Assembly: GCF_021532315.1 (NCBI RefSeq)
Contig: NZ_JAKGAO010000009.1
Coordinates: 186,001-250,000 of the forward strand
Direction: 5' to 3'
Origin: Paenibacillus tarimensis
GTDB lineage: Bacteria; Bacillota; Bacilli; Paenibacillales; Paenibacillaceae
Length of the DNA stretch: 64,000 nucleotides
Shown here: positions 17,334 to 27,568 of the stretch, in pieces
Layout of the letters: every line of letters begins with the position of its first letter
How positions within the stretch are numbered: position 1 is the stretch's first letter
The notes under the pieces: model-generated
Database searches by the model: none
What the model was told of the DNA's origin: nothing
The model's input: the letters and a program-made list of their open reading frames with translations, nothing else
Translations under genes and position numbers: made by a program

Positions 17334-18200
17334 ATGTTTAAGGATTTGTTTCATAAGAAGAAATACGCCACGGTACCATCCGAACGTCCTAAACGGGATA
17401 TTCCGGAAGGTCTGATGAATAAGTGTGCGAAGTGCGGTAACATTCAATACAGTAAGGAATTGGAGAAGAATCTGAAAGTATGCTCCTCATGCGGCCATCA
17501 TTTCCGGCTGAATGCCTGGGAACGGATTCAGATGATTATGGACGACGGGCGGCTGACCGAATTTGATGCGGACATGCTGTCCGAGGACCCGCTCGGTTTC
17601 CCTGGTTACGCTGATAAGCTGGAGCAGCAGAAGATGAGTTCCGGCCTGAAGGATGCTGTTGTAACCGGCGAAGGAGAAATCGGCGGGTTTCCCGTTGTTG
17701 TAGCCGTAATGAGCTTTGATTTCTTCAGCGGCAGCATGGGCTCTGTTGTCGGGGAGAAAATCACGCGCGCAATCGAACAAGCCCACGAGAAACAGCTTCC
17801 GGTTATTATCTTCTCAACATCCGGCGGTGCGCGTATGCAGGAAAGCATACTCAGCCTTATGCAGATGGCGAAGACGAGTGCGGCTCTGGCAAAGTTCCAG
17901 GGTGCAGGCGGATTGTTCATATCGGTTATGACGGATCCGACCATGGGCGGGGTAACGGCGAGCTTTGCGAGTCTCGGTGATTACAATCTGGCTGAGCCCG
18001 GCGCTCTGGTCGGATTCGCCGGAAGGATCGTCATCGAGCAGACGATCAGGCAGAAGCTGCCAGACAACTTCCAGACAGCGGAGTTTAATATGCAGCACGG
18101 GCAGCTTGATATGGTCGTACACCGCAAGGAAATGAAGAGTGTGCTAACCAAGCTGCTGGACATGCACATGGTGAAGGAGGTTGTACCTCATGGCGGGTGA
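17334..18200 (+). CDS. accD: acetyl-CoA carboxylase carboxyltransferase subunit beta
   Basis: This 288-residue protein has the zinc ribbon of AccD (CAKCGN and CSSCGH, about residues 28-50) followed by the crotonase-like carboxyltransferase fold with [11 protein letters not shown] and the oxyanion Gly-Gly loop [13 protein letters not shown]. Together with AccA it transfers CO2 from carboxybiotin to acetyl-CoA to give malonyl-CoA, the first committed step of fatty acid synthesis. GAGGT precedes the ATG. The 3' end overlaps accA by 11 bases, so the two subunits are translationally coupled in equal amounts. No biotin carboxylase or carrier gene is in the window. Confidence 0.95.
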   Translation: MFKDLFHKKKYATVPSERPKRDIPEGLMNKCAKCGNIQYSKELEKNLKVCSSCGHHFRLNAWERIQMIMDDGRLTEFDADMLSEDPLGFPGYADKLEQQKMSSGLKDAVVTGEGEIGGFPVVVAVMSFDFFSGSMGSVVGEKITRAIEQAHEKQLPVIIFSTSGGARMQESILSLMQMAKTSAALAKFQGAGGLFISVMTDPTMGGVTASFASLGDYNLAEPGALVGFAGRIVIEQTIRQKLPDNFQTAEFNMQHGQLDMVVHRKEMKSVLTKLLDMHMVKEVVPHGG

Positions 18201-19215
18201 GCTTTCCTTTGAAAAGCCGCTTTCCGAGCTTCGTAACAAGATTGACGAGCTGAAGCGGTTCGGCCAGGAGAAGGGTATTGACTTTACGGATGAAATTAAT
18301 CGGCTTGAGCAGCGTTACGCGCAGCTGGAGCAGGAGCTCTACAGCGAGCTCACGCCTGCCCAAAAGATGCATCTGGCTAGGCATCATCAGCGGCCGACAT
18401 CGCTTGACTTTATCCAGACGGTCTTCACGGATTTCCTTGAGGTCCACGGTGACCGCCTTTTCGCAGACGACCTGGCCATTGTCGGCGGGCTCGCGAAGCT
18501 GAACGGTATACCGGTAACCGTCATCGGCCACCAGCGCGGCAAGGATACGAAGGATAATATTGCGCGCTTCTTCGGCAGTCCGCACCCGGAGGGCTTCCGC
18601 AAGGCGCTTCGCCTCATGCAGCAGGCGGACAAGTTCAAGCGGCCCATTATCACGTTCATCGATACGAAGGGTGCTTATCCGGGGAATACGGCTGAGGAAC
18701 GTGGCCAGTCGGAGGCTATTGCCCGCAACCTGCGCGAGATGGCTACCTTTGGCGTGCCGATTATCTGTGTAGTTATCGGTGAGGGCGGCAGCGGCGGGGC
18801 GCTCGCTCTTGGAGTGGGCAACCGGGTATTAATGCTGGAGAATGCCATTTACTCCGTTATTTCGCCAAACGGCGCTGCCTCCATTCTGTGGAAGGATGCC
18901 TCGAAGGCGGATCAAGCGGCAGAAGCGATGAAAATTACAGCCAAGGATCTGAAGGATTTTGGCATTGTGGAAGAGATTATTCCCGAGCCGCGTGGCGGGG
19001 CGCACAGAAATCTCGAGCAGCAGGCGGATTCCATCAAGGATGCGCTGTGGCGCCATCTTCAGGAGCTTTCGGCCATGACACCGGATGCACTTGTGGAGGA
19101 CCGTTATATGAAGTTCCGGAAGATCGGCATCTATGCATCGGCGGCCGCTTCCAGCGGAGAAGCCGGCAAGGATGAAGAGCAGCTTACGGAACCGATTGAA
19201 ACAGCCCCCCTTTAA
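18190..19215 (+). CDS. accA: acetyl-CoA carboxylase carboxyltransferase subunit alpha
   Basis: The ATG at 18190 is 9 bases after AAGGAGG, which itself lies within the end of accD; the in-frame TTG at 18181 is too close to that site. The 341-residue protein has the AccA helical N-terminus and the carboxyltransferase core with [20 protein letters not shown] and [15 protein letters not shown], the glycine-rich oxyanion loop. The C-terminus is slightly extended by an acidic Ser/Glu-rich tail. It pairs with AccD. Unlike Bacillus, pfkA does not follow; the next gene is pyk after a 283-base gap. Confidence 0.95.
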   Translation: MAGELSFEKPLSELRNKIDELKRFGQEKGIDFTDEINRLEQRYAQLEQELYSELTPAQKMHLARHHQRPTSLDFIQTVFTDFLEVHGDRLFADDLAIVGGLAKLNGIPVTVIGHQRGKDTKDNIARFFGSPHPEGFRKALRLMQQADKFKRPIITFIDTKGAYPGNTAEERGQSEAIARNLREMATFGVPIICVVIGEGGSGGALALGVGNRVLMLENAIYSVISPNGAASILWKDASKADQAAEAMKITAKDLKDFGIVEEIIPEPRGGAHRNLEQQADSIKDALWRHLQELSAMTPDALVEDRYMKFRKIGIYASAAASSGEAGKDEEQLTEPIETAPL

Positions 19216-19498
19216 ATGGTAATATGGTGAGGCAAGGTGCGGAAAATCACGATCTGTGAAAGATGCTGTCGAAAAACTGTAACCAAAATGTTGTTGAAAA
19301 ATGGTAAATGCTACTGTACAGATCGACGGTATTCGTGTAATTTTAACAGAGACGTGTTGAACACAGCTTCCCCGCAACAGCTGCGGGTGAAGCATTTTCT
19401 TGCGGGATAGGAGCGTAAACTGCGTCTTTGCTTTGCAGCTTGTGCAGAGTGACGCCTCTATTTCCCACAAACAGGTAGATAAACGGAGGAAACCACTA
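19216..19498 (+). promoter_or_regulatory. pyk leader region with alternative hairpins
   Basis: This gap holds no gene. Within it CCCGCAA (19371-19377) can pair either with TGCGGG (19382-19387) or with TTGCGGG (19400-19406), giving two mutually exclusive hairpins about 100 bases before the pyk ATG. The sequence before them is AT-rich and probably contains the promoter, but no clean -35/-10 pair stands out. Confidence 0.35.
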
Positions 19499-21253
19499 AT
19501 GCGGAAAACGAAGATCGTATGCACTATCGGCCCGGCCAGCGAATCGCTTGATAATCTGAAGAAGCTTATTATGGCAGGTATGAACGTTGCTCGTCTCAAC
19601 TTCTCCCACGGCGACTTTGAAGAGCACGGCAACCGGATTAAGAATATCCGTCAGGCAAGTGCAGAGCTTGGCAAGAGCGTAGCTATTCTTCTCGATACCA
19701 AAGGACCGGAAATTCGTCTGGGCAAACTGGCTGAAGAGCCGATCGAGCTTGAACAGGGCGATTACATCGTGCTGACTACGGAAGAAATTCAGGGCGATCG
19801 TAACCGTGTGCCGGTTACATACAAGAATCTGCCGGCTGACGTTCAAGTCGGTTCCACGATCCTCATCGATGACGGTCTGATCGGATTGACGGTTGTTGAC
19901 ATCCAAGGCACAGAAATCAAATGCCAGATCGTTAACAGCGGACCAATTAAGAGCAAGAAGGGCGTTAACGTGCCAGGCGTTCATATTTCTCTGCCGGGCA
20001 TCACAGAGAAAGACGCTGGCGATATCGTATTCGGCGTCGAGCAGGGCGTAGACTTCATCGCCGCTTCCTTCGTTCGTAAAGCAAGCGATGTGCTTGAAAT
20101 CCGTGAGCTTCTTGAGCGTCACAACGCTTCCCATATCCAAATCATTTCCAAAATCGAAAACCAGCAGGGCGTTGACAATCTGGATGATATCCTTGAAGTG
20201 TCCGACGGTCTGATGGTTGCGCGCGGCGACCTTGGCGTGGAAATTCCGGCCGAGGAAGTTCCTCTCGTTCAGAAGCAGATGATCGAGAAGTGTAACCGCG
20301 CAGGCAAGCCGGTTATTACCGCTACTCAAATGCTCGACTCCATGCAGCGCAACCCGCGTCCAACTCGTGCGGAAGCAAGCGACGTGGCGAATGCAATTTT
20401 CGACGGAACGGACGCAATCATGCTTTCCGGCGAAACAGCTGCAGGTAAATACCCTGTGGAATCTGTTCTCACGATGTCCCGGATCGCGGAGCGTGCAGAA
20501 TCGGCTCTGCAGTACCGTGAAATCTTTACAAAGCAGGCGAACGCTCAGCAGACGACCGTAACGGAAGCAATCAGCCAGGCTGTTGCCAACTCGGCGCTTG
20601 ACCTGAACGCCAACGCCATCATTACGTCGACTGAGAGCGGCTATACGGCACGTATGATCTCGAAGTACCGTCCGAAGGCACCGATCATTGCGGTAACGCC
20701 TGTTGAGCAGGTCCTCCGCCGTCTGGCTCTCGTATGGGGTGTCATTCCTGCACTTGGCACACCGGCAGAGACAACAGATGAAATGTTCGATATCGCTGTT
20801 CAGGGCGCGATCACTACTGGTCTTGTCCGTCTCGGCGACACGGTTGTCATTACTGCGGGTGTTCCGGTGGGACGTTCCGGTTCCACAAATCTGATCAAGA
20901 TTCATACAGTAGGCGATCTGGTTGCCAAGGGGCAGGGCATCGGTACATTGGCCGCTACCGGTAAGGTTGTTGTTGCACGCACGCCGGAAGAAGCCATATC
21001 GAAGATGCAGCGCGGTGACATTCTGGTTACCCCTTCTACAGATAAGGAATTTATGCCGGCAGTTGAGAAAGCGGCAGCGGTTATTACGGAACAAGGCGGC
21101 ATCACGAGCCATGCAGCAGTTGTTGGCTTGAATGTTGGCATTCCGGTCATCCTGGGTGTCAGCAATGCAACTGAGCTTCTCAAGGACGGTATGGAAGTTA
21201 CGGTATATGCAGAAGCTGGCGTGATTTACACGGGACAAGCAAGAGTACTGTAA
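19499..21253 (+). CDS. pyk: pyruvate kinase with C-terminal PEP-utiliser domain
   Basis: GGAGG precedes the ATG at 19499. The 584-residue protein is the Bacillus-type long form. The TIM barrel holds [26 protein letters not shown] and [13 protein letters not shown]; the B domain lies at about 70-170 and the allosteric C domain follows. An extra PEP-utilising-enzyme domain (about 500-584) carries [11 protein letters not shown] with the His typical of the phosphohistidine domain. It converts PEP and ADP to pyruvate and ATP, the last step of glycolysis. A terminator follows. Elsewhere in Firmicutes pfkA usually precedes pyk; it is absent here. Confidence 0.96.
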   Translation: MRKTKIVCTIGPASESLDNLKKLIMAGMNVARLNFSHGDFEEHGNRIKNIRQASAELGKSVAILLDTKGPEIRLGKLAEEPIELEQGDYIVLTTEEIQGDRNRVPVTYKNLPADVQVGSTILIDDGLIGLTVVDIQGTEIKCQIVNSGPIKSKKGVNVPGVHISLPGITEKDAGDIVFGVEQGVDFIAASFVRKASDVLEIRELLERHNASHIQIISKIENQQGVDNLDDILEVSDGLMVARGDLGVEIPAEEVPLVQKQMIEKCNRAGKPVITATQMLDSMQRNPRPTRAEASDVANAIFDGTDAIMLSGETAAGKYPVESVLTMSRIAERAESALQYREIFTKQANAQQTTVTEAISQAVANSALDLNANAIITSTESGYTARMISKYRPKAPIIAVTPVEQVLRRLALVWGVIPALGTPAETTDEMFDIAVQGAITTGLVRLGDTVVITAGVPVGRSGSTNLIKIHTVGDLVAKGQGIGTLAATGKVVVARTPEEAISKMQRGDILVTPSTDKEFMPAVEKAAAVITEQGGITSHAAVVGLNVGIPVILGVSNATELLKDGMEVTVYAEAGVIYTGQARVL

Positions 21254-21306
21254 GCTGGACAAGCCCGGATAGATATGAATAGCAAATGAGCCTCTACAGG
21301 CAGAAC

Positions 21307-21340
21307 AGAGCGATGGTGCTGGCACCGTCGCTCTTTGTTT
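21307..21340 (+). terminator. terminator after pyk
   Basis: AGAGCGATGGTGC pairs with GCACCGTCGCTCT (21307-21334) and is followed by TTTGTTT. Confidence 0.8.
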
Positions 21341-21398
21341 CATCATTGGTACCATTCAATAGAATGAAGTGGTAAAATCAAGAGAAGGAAGGGATAGC

Positions 21399-21884
21399 AT
21401 GGCTGTTAATTGGCATATGCACCGCCTCCGTGTCCGTTACCAGGAAACAGACCAGATGTCGGTTGTTTATCACGCCAACTATGCGAATTGGTTTGAGATC
21501 GGAAGGACGGAATATATCCGGGATGCAGGGGTTCCTTACCGGGCTTTTGAGGACAAGGGCCTCCTGCTGCCGGTCACCGAGCTTGTAATTAAATTCGAGA
21601 AGCCGGCTTTGTATGATGATCTGGTACTGATTTGTACAAGGGTTGCTGAGATGAGTCCGCTCAGGGTTGCATTCGAATCACAGGTACGCCGTGTGCTGCC
21701 GGAAGAGGCTGGCGGGGCAGAGACGGAGGCCACGACAACTGCCGGCGATCCGCCGGGAGAGCTGCTTGTCAGGGGCGCAACAAAGCATGTTTGGGTTAAC
21801 CGGGACTGGAAGCCTCACCGCCTTGACAGGGCAGCGCCTGAGCTGTATGAGCGACTGCAAAGCCTCTACAACAGCTCTAAGTAG
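21399..21884 (+). CDS. YbgC-family acyl-CoA thioesterase (hotdog fold)
   Basis: GGAAGGGA precedes the ATG at 21399. The 161-residue protein matches the 4-hydroxybenzoyl-CoA thioesterase/YbgC family. The N-terminal YQETDQMSVVYHANYANWFEIGRTEYIR includes the catalytic Asp and the hotdog helix, and beta strands follow. A short Gly/Ala/Thr-rich insert (about residues 107-125) is unusual. The family hydrolyses short acyl-CoA thioesters in the cytosol; the natural substrate here cannot be told. It is followed by fxsA after 23 bases, as a likely operon. Confidence 0.85.
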   Translation: MAVNWHMHRLRVRYQETDQMSVVYHANYANWFEIGRTEYIRDAGVPYRAFEDKGLLLPVTELVIKFEKPALYDDLVLICTRVAEMSPLRVAFESQVRRVLPEEAGGAETEATTTAGDPPGELLVRGATKHVWVNRDWKPHRLDRAAPELYERLQSLYNSSK

Positions 21885-21907
21885 GACACGAATAGGGAGG
21901 CATCACG

Positions 21908-22300
21908 ATGGGGAAATGGATACTGCTTGCAATTGTTATCATACCTGCGATAGAAATCTGGGGTATACTCCGGATGGGCAGCTGGATCGGGGGCACAGCA
22001 ACCTTCCTGCTTATCCTGCTGACCGGCGTAATTGGCGCCTACCTTGCCCGCAAGGAAGGGCGGAAGGCACTGCTTGAAGCACAACGGCAGATGCAGAGCG
22101 GCCAGATACCCGGCCGTACGCTGCTGGACGGTATTTGTATCGTTATTGGCGGTGTACTTCTGCTTACACCGGGCTTCATAACGGATGCGGTCGGATTCTC
22201 CCTGCTTATTCCGCCTACGCGGATGATGTACCGGGGAATTCTGCTTAAGTGGCTGGAGAAGCGGCTGCGCAGCGGCCAGTTTGTTGTCCGCCGCTGGTAA
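21908..22300 (+). CDS. fxsA: FxsA family membrane protein
   Basis: The 130-residue protein has the FxsA layout: a first membrane helix with IVIIPAIEIWGIL, a second with GTATFLLILLTGVIGAYLARKEG, a short amphipathic stretch, and a further helix pair around GVLLLTPGFITDAVGF. The Pro-Gly-Phe-x-Thr-Asp turn is a hallmark. GGGAGG precedes the ATG. In E. coli FxsA overproduction relieves F exclusion of phage T7; the ordinary cellular role is not known. It lies between the thioesterase gene and the convergent ytvI. Confidence 0.88.
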   Translation: MGKWILLAIVIIPAIEIWGILRMGSWIGGTATFLLILLTGVIGAYLARKEGRKALLEAQRQMQSGQIPGRTLLDGICIVIGGVLLLTPGFITDAVGFSLLIPPTRMMYRGILLKWLEKRLRSGQFVVRRW

Positions 22301-22365
22301 GCTGATTTATTACGCTAGGCGTGCTTAGGACATGCTCGCCGCAGGCTTCATCTCTGAGCACGCCG

Positions 22366-23487
22366 CTATTTTCTTCGTTGTCCGTATTTTATGAAATAAT
22401 AGGTATCCCGGAAAACATCCGCTTTCTGGAAGGCTGTAAGCACGACAAGGGCGACAGGGCCGATAATGAGGCCAAGCACTCCGAACAGCTTTAGACCGAC
22501 AAACATAGATATCAGCATCGGGAGCGGCTCCATGCCTACACTGCTTGCCAGTACCTTCGGTTCAATGATTTGTCTGGCGGTGACGATGACAATGAATAGG
22601 ACCGACAGACCGATTCCCAGCGATACATCACCGTAGAAGAAGACATAGATAATCCAAGGCACAAAGACAAGACCAACCCCAAGGTAGGGCAGCAGGTCAA
22701 CGAGGCCGATGAGCAGGCCGATTGTGACAGCATAAGGAACCCGGAGGATAAGCAGACCAATAATGATCAGGACAGCCGTAATGGAGATGATGATCAGCTG
22801 GGTGCGTATGTATCCGAATAGTGCCTTTTGAACATTAGTAGTCACAATAAAGGTCATTCGCCTGATCTTAGTGGGAAACCAGCTGTTCACACGGGTGGTA
22901 TAGCGGTACCAGTCCTTGCTCATGAAGAAAGCGGCCATTACTACAATCACCGAAATCATGGCAAACGTTGGGAGTGAATAAATCATCCGGATCAGGAAGT
23001 TGAAGAAGAAGGAAGCGGCCTGCGAAAGGGCATCCGTTATAACGGTTGTTGACTCCGCGGCATTTGTTTTAATCGTTTCCTCCATTTCCGGATGCTTCTC
23101 ATAAAATTCTGTGATGTGGTTAGTCAAATTCTGTATTTCTTTCCGCTCCATGAGCTTCTGAATGGTTTCGCCCCACCATGCTATAGTGGTATCCACTTTA
23201 CCGGATAAATAGATGATCTCGTTTACGATGCGGCTTACCAGTGCGGTCGCAATGCCGCTGATCAGCCCGACGGCAACGAGCAAGGTAGAGATGACGGCCA
23301 GCCAGCGCGGAAATCGAGCCCTGCGCTGCAGCCAATTGATGAGCGGGTTAAGAAGATAGGCCAGCAGCCAGCCGAGTACAAACGGGTAGACAATCGGTGT
23401 AAGATACATGATGGCCAGAACAACTGCAGTAATAAAGGCTGCAACCCACAAAGCGCGCGTGGTCCGCTGCCAGAATACTCGATCCAT
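22366..23487 (-). CDS. ytvI: sporulation integral membrane protein YtvI (AI-2E transporter family)
   Basis: AAAGGAGG is followed at good spacing by the ATG at 23487; the longer frame to 23592 has no site. The 373-residue protein has about eight membrane helices with the AI-2E/PerM-type pattern: an N-terminal pair, a large soluble loop (about residues 105-165, LMERKEIQNLTNHITEFYEKHPEM) and a C-terminal helix cluster including PYLGVGLVFVPWIIY. The family includes Bacillus YtvI, expressed during sporulation, plus transporters and Na+/H+ exchangers. A sporulation role is by homology. It is divergent from ppk. Confidence 0.85.
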   Translation of the reverse strand: MDRVFWQRTTRALWVAAFITAVVLAIMYLTPIVYPFVLGWLLAYLLNPLINWLQRRARFPRWLAVISTLLVAVGLISGIATALVSRIVNEIIYLSGKVDTTIAWWGETIQKLMERKEIQNLTNHITEFYEKHPEMEETIKTNAAESTTVITDALSQAASFFFNFLIRMIYSLPTFAMISVIVVMAAFFMSKDWYRYTTRVNSWFPTKIRRMTFIVTTNVQKALFGYIRTQLIIISITAVLIIIGLLILRVPYAVTIGLLIGLVDLLPYLGVGLVFVPWIIYVFFYGDVSLGIGLSVLFIVIVTARQIIEPKVLASSVGMEPLPMLISMFVGLKLFGVLGLIIGPVALVVLTAFQKADVFRDTYYFIKYGQRRK

Positions 23488-23645
23488 ATTCGTCCTCCTT
23501 TCGGCAGTGGTATGTTGCTTGTACATTACCACCAGGACGGATGCTTTACGCAGGCCGAGCATGTTTACTTTGCAGAAAGAATATTTTAACATTTACATAA
23601 TAAATATGTCGCATAATGGGAGAAAATGACGGGGAGGATCCGGGT

Positions 23646-25709
23646 ATGACCAGACAGTTGTCCCAGTACGTGAATCGAGATTTAAGCTGGATCGAATTTA
23701 ATAGAAGAGTGCTGGAGGAAGCCCAGGATGCAAGCAATCCGCTCCTCGAGCGGGCGAAGTTTTTGGCCATTGTTACATCCAACCTGGATGAATTTACTAG
23801 CGTGCGCGTAGCCGGCATACAGGATCAAGTGAAAGCGGGCCTAACTAAAATCGATTATACGGGTTATTCACCGGCAGGCCTTTGGAAGCGGCTGATGAAG
23901 CGGACACAGATGATGGTAGCGGAGCAGTACCGCACTTATCGGGATGTGCTGAGAGGATTGGCGAAGGAAGGCATTATCATACGTTCCTATGAGGAACTGA
24001 ATCCAAGCCAGCAGGAATCGCTTGAAGACTATTATAATGATATCGTCTTCCCGGTTCTCACCCCGATGGCATTCGATCAGAGCAGGCCGTTTCCTCTCGT
24101 GCATACGAAGGAGCTTTATCTGGCTGTCCTGTTGCGCAAGGACGGGCACACGAATGAAGAGGAGCCTTATTTTGCCGTTGTGCAGGTTCCTTCTATTCTC
24201 CCCCGCTGTGTAAAGGTGCCGGGCAGAGGCAACAGCAAGAAGCTGGAGTATGTGCTGCTGGAGGATATTATAGAGCGGCATATGGATACGCTGTTTTACG
24301 GATATAAGCCGTTCTCTGTCTGTCCCTTCCGTGTCACGCGCAACGCGGACCTTACGCTTAACGAGGAAGGTGCAGAGGACCTCCTGGAGGAGATTGAGAA
24401 GGAGCTCAGGAAGCGCAGATGGGGCATGCCTGTTCGGCTTGAATTTGCCAAGGGGATGAATGAATATGCTTTGGCGGTGCTGCAGGAAGAGCTTGAGATT
24501 GGCGAGAATGTCGTTCCGATTGAAGGGCCGCTCGATCTGTCGTTTCTGATGAAGTTTGCGAACGCGATCCCCGGACGGGACAACCTGCGCTATCCGCCGA
24601 TGGAGCCTGTATATCCCCGTGAATTCGAACAGGCTGAGGACATGTTCGAGGTGCTGAGGCAGCGGGATGTGCTGCTGTACCACCCGTACGAGTCTTTTGA
24701 GGCGGTTAATGACTTTGTGCAGCAGGCAGCCTCCGACCCGGATGTGCTGGCAATCAAGATGACATTGTACCGCGTCAGCGGTCAGTCTACTCTTGTACGG
24801 GCACTGGCCAAGGCAGCGGAGGAAGGAAAGCAGGTCACGGTCGTTGTGGAGCTGAAGGCAAGATTTGACGAGGAACGGAATATTGCATGGGCCCGCCAAT
24901 TAGAGAAAGCAGGCTGTCATGTGGTATACGGGCTGGTGGGTCTGAAGACGCATGCCAAAATCCTGCTCGTTGTGCGCCGGGAAACCAATTATTTGCGTCG
25001 TTATGTTCATGTTGGCACAGGCAACTATAACGGCAATACGGCCAAGCTGTATACGGATGTCGGCCTGTTCACTTCTCATCCGGTTATCGGGGCAGATGCT
25101 TCCGCCTTGTTTAACGAGATGACAGGTTATTCGGCGCCATATGAATGGCGGGCATTTGCCGTAGCTCCAAGCGGTCTGAGGAACAAGCTGTATGAATTAA
25201 TAGACAGAGAAAGCGAGCACGCCCGGGAGGGCCGGCCGGCTCATTTGATTGCCAAGATGAATTCGTTATCCGACCAGGGAATGATTGATAAGCTGTATGA
25301 GGCTTCACAGGCGGGCGTCAAGATTGAGCTGATCGTACGCGGGGTATGCTGTCTGCGCCCGGGCGTTCCGGGCAGAAGTGAGAATATCAGGGTGATCAGT
25401 ATTGTGGACCGTTATCTTGAGCACTCCAGAATTATTTATGTCAGCAACGGGGGACAGGAGGAGGTTTATCTGTCGAGCGCGGATTGGATGTCCCGGAATC
25501 TGACTCGCAGAATCGAACTGATGTGTCCGGTGTTCGACCCTTCCCTTCGCAAGATCATGATTAATATTCTGCAGCTCAACCTGCGCGATAATGTCAAGGC
25601 AAGAGAGCTGCAGTCGGGCGGCGGCTATGTGCGGGTGTGCAATGAGCTTACCCCGTTCAGAAGCCAATTCGAAGCCAAGGATACACCGGAGTGGAAAGGT
25701 TATGTCTAG
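23646..25709 (+). CDS. ppk: polyphosphate kinase
   Basis: The ATG at 23646 follows GGGGAGG. The 687-residue enzyme shows the PPK1 order: N domain (NRDLSWIEFNRRVLEEA), head domain, and the two phospholipase-D-like C domains with KTHAKILLVVRRE, YVHVGTGNYNGNTAKLYTD and LEHSRIIYVSNGG, which carry the catalytic His residues. It makes polyphosphate reversibly from ATP and is usually membrane-associated. The convergent ppx ends six bases from its stop, so synthesis and degradation genes lie tail to tail. Confidence 0.96.
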   Translation: MTRQLSQYVNRDLSWIEFNRRVLEEAQDASNPLLERAKFLAIVTSNLDEFTSVRVAGIQDQVKAGLTKIDYTGYSPAGLWKRLMKRTQMMVAEQYRTYRDVLRGLAKEGIIIRSYEELNPSQQESLEDYYNDIVFPVLTPMAFDQSRPFPLVHTKELYLAVLLRKDGHTNEEEPYFAVVQVPSILPRCVKVPGRGNSKKLEYVLLEDIIERHMDTLFYGYKPFSVCPFRVTRNADLTLNEEGAEDLLEEIEKELRKRRWGMPVRLEFAKGMNEYALAVLQEELEIGENVVPIEGPLDLSFLMKFANAIPGRDNLRYPPMEPVYPREFEQAEDMFEVLRQRDVLLYHPYESFEAVNDFVQQAASDPDVLAIKMTLYRVSGQSTLVRALAKAAEEGKQVTVVVELKARFDEERNIAWARQLEKAGCHVVYGLVGLKTHAKILLVVRRETNYLRRYVHVGTGNYNGNTAKLYTDVGLFTSHPVIGADASALFNEMTGYSAPYEWRAFAVAPSGLRNKLYELIDRESEHAREGRPAHLIAKMNSLSDQGMIDKLYEASQAGVKIELIVRGVCCLRPGVPGRSENIRVISIVDRYLEHSRIIYVSNGGQEEVYLSSADWMSRNLTRRIELMCPVFDPSLRKIMINILQLNLRDNVKARELQSGGGYVRVCNELTPFRSQFEAKDTPEWKGYV

Positions 25710-25715
25710 CGGTTT

Positions 25716-27230
25716 CTAGAGAAGGGTGGGGATAAGACCCCACACCTTCTTGAAATCGGCAGCCATAGTTTCTACTTCCTTTCTCTCCATGTCAAGAGGC
25801 GCTGAGGCAGAGCTGGCTGTTAGCAGCAGCTTCGAGCTTTGAAGCTCAATATCGAGCTTCATGATAAGCTGTGACTTGCTGCGGTCCAGCGCGATAGCAA
25901 GCTGAAGCAGAGTCCCCAGTTTATAAATCAGGTCAAGATCCTGTTCCAGGAGCGGAGGCTGAAAGGCATGGTGAAGATGCCGGGCTCCGCTCTTGTTTTT
26001 GTAGGAAGCGATCGCCGCTGCCAATATAATTCCTCTGTGAGACAAGCCGTTCAGACGGCTGTTCGTCATCAGGTAGAACGTATGCTTGGCGTAATGATAA
26101 TAATCAATGCTTGCTCCAATCCGGAACAGCGAAGATGCCGTGTGAAGCCATACAGTCGCATCCTTGTCCAAATCAGAGACAGGCCGAAGCGTCTCATAGA
26201 GCTGCATCGCCAGCCGGTTTACCTGGCCGACATGTCCATGCGGCACATCGGGGTATAGAGCCTGCAAATTGGCGATGCTGTACTCCAGTACATTATCTAG
26301 CCTGCTCCCTTCCTCCAGCAGCGAGTCATAGAAGAGACCGTCACGGAGGCCTGCGCCGCATACAAGATAATGGCTTGCCTGTGCAGCCCGGCTGAAGCAG
26401 CGCAATATGGCAAGTCCCGGAACGATGAGATCGGCTCTGTCCTTTGATAAGCCAGGTGTTTTCTTGCGCTTGTCCAGGGGCAAACTGCGAAGCTCGCCAA
26501 ACAGGCTGTCCATCTCCTCGATAGCCATCTCATAGTTATGCGTAAGCGGGAGCGGGTATTTGATTTTGGCCTGCTGGATTTTGGCGGCTGACCGTACTGT
26601 TCCTCCTACTCCTACAAGCGGAAGATCCGGGAACTCCTTGATCCAGGGCACAGCATCAATTGCCTGAAGAATATAGGCTTCAAGCTCCTGCAGGCCGGAC
26701 TCCTCAAGCATGCCCTTTCGCGTATAAGCCTTGGCCAGATTCACGCAGCCGAACGGGAAAGAGAAGCTGCGCATCAGGCTGCCATCCCGGAAGAGCGACA
26801 GCTCAGTGCTTCCACCCCCAATATCGATCAGGAAGCCGTCCCGGATGCCCATGGTATTGATCATACCGAGAAAGCCGTAGGCGGCCTCCTGTTCGCCGCT
26901 AAGGATCTCGATGTCCATGCCGGTTTCCCGCTGCAGGTGCTCTACAACTTCATCGCGGTTGACCGCGTTGCGGATTGCTGCTGTGGCGACTGTACGCACT
27001 CTGCCTGCGCCGTGATGCTGGCACAGCAGGCGGAAATGCCGGAGTGTAGCGACAAGCCGCTGGACTGCGGCCTCGTTCAGACGGCCCTCTTCGTCAATTT
27101 GATCGCTGAGCCTCCCGGCCTGCTTGCTGCTGTCCACTACCCTGTAAGCTCCCAGAGCTGTCCGTTCATAAATGACCAGGCGGATCGAGTTAGAGCCAAT
27201 ATCGATAATACCGATTCGTTGTTCCGTCAT
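25716..27230 (-). CDS. ppx: exopolyphosphatase / pppGpp phosphatase family protein
   Basis: This 504-residue protein starts IGIIDIGSNSIRLVIYE, the actin-like phosphate-1 motif of the Ppx/GppA family. It has the second motif DIGGGSTELSLF (about residue 140) and a C-terminal HD-like helical domain (about 310-500) with WLHTASSLFRIG. It removes terminal phosphates from polyphosphate, and some members also act on pppGpp; the sequence does not separate these. AAGGA lies about 10 bases before the ATG. It is tail to tail with ppk, which supports a polyphosphate role. Confidence 0.9.
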   Translation of the reverse strand: MTEQRIGIIDIGSNSIRLVIYERTALGAYRVVDSSKQAGRLSDQIDEEGRLNEAAVQRLVATLRHFRLLCQHHGAGRVRTVATAAIRNAVNRDEVVEHLQRETGMDIEILSGEQEAAYGFLGMINTMGIRDGFLIDIGGGSTELSLFRDGSLMRSFSFPFGCVNLAKAYTRKGMLEESGLQELEAYILQAIDAVPWIKEFPDLPLVGVGGTVRSAAKIQQAKIKYPLPLTHNYEMAIEEMDSLFGELRSLPLDKRKKTPGLSKDRADLIVPGLAILRCFSRAAQASHYLVCGAGLRDGLFYDSLLEEGSRLDNVLEYSIANLQALYPDVPHGHVGQVNRLAMQLYETLRPVSDLDKDATVWLHTASSLFRIGASIDYYHYAKHTFYLMTNSRLNGLSHRGIILAAAIASYKNKSGARHLHHAFQPPLLEQDLDLIYKLGTLLQLAIALDRSKSQLIMKLDIELQSSKLLLTASSASAPLDMERKEVETMAADFKKVWGLIPTLL

Positions 27231-27568
27231 ATCATGGTTGTCCTTTCTGCTTACTGAAATCCGGTATCCAGCTAACCTTTTAGGTTAGTTTACCACTAAG
27301 GCAGGGTAATACGAAAGCGGATGTAAAATGCGGTTATTGTGGAGTTATTGTGGGAATAATTCCCTTGTAGCCAGCTTCGGCCAAAAGTCAACGTTTTACT
27401 GCAAAATAATCAGAAAAAAACTTTATGGTGGCGATAAAGCATTTTTATTTCTCTTTTTGTTCACATCCCTGACAAAATCCTATATGATTAAAAAGATGCA
27501 TGGGCTAGAAATGATTTCGTTTACATTGCATAACGATGGCACATTTTGACGTTAAAGGAGAGAGAAAG
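27231..27568 (+). promoter_or_regulatory. citZ control region
   Basis: No gene is present. A SigA-type promoter is visible at TTCACA (27460-27465), 17 bases, TATGAT (27483-27488). Just upstream, ATAA-N7-TTAT (27434-27448) matches the CcpC recognition dyad known for Bacillus TCA genes. Further up are a GTTATTGTGG direct repeat (27333-27342 and 27344-27353) and the palindrome GGGAATAATTCCC (27352-27364). Confidence 0.5.

Noticed and set aside
19496-21355. A 619-codon minus-strand ORF opposite pyk
   Set aside because: It is a codon-bias shadow: pyruvate kinase motifs on the plus strand are complete, and the antisense frame shows no domain and a Cys/Arg/His-rich composition typical of shadows.
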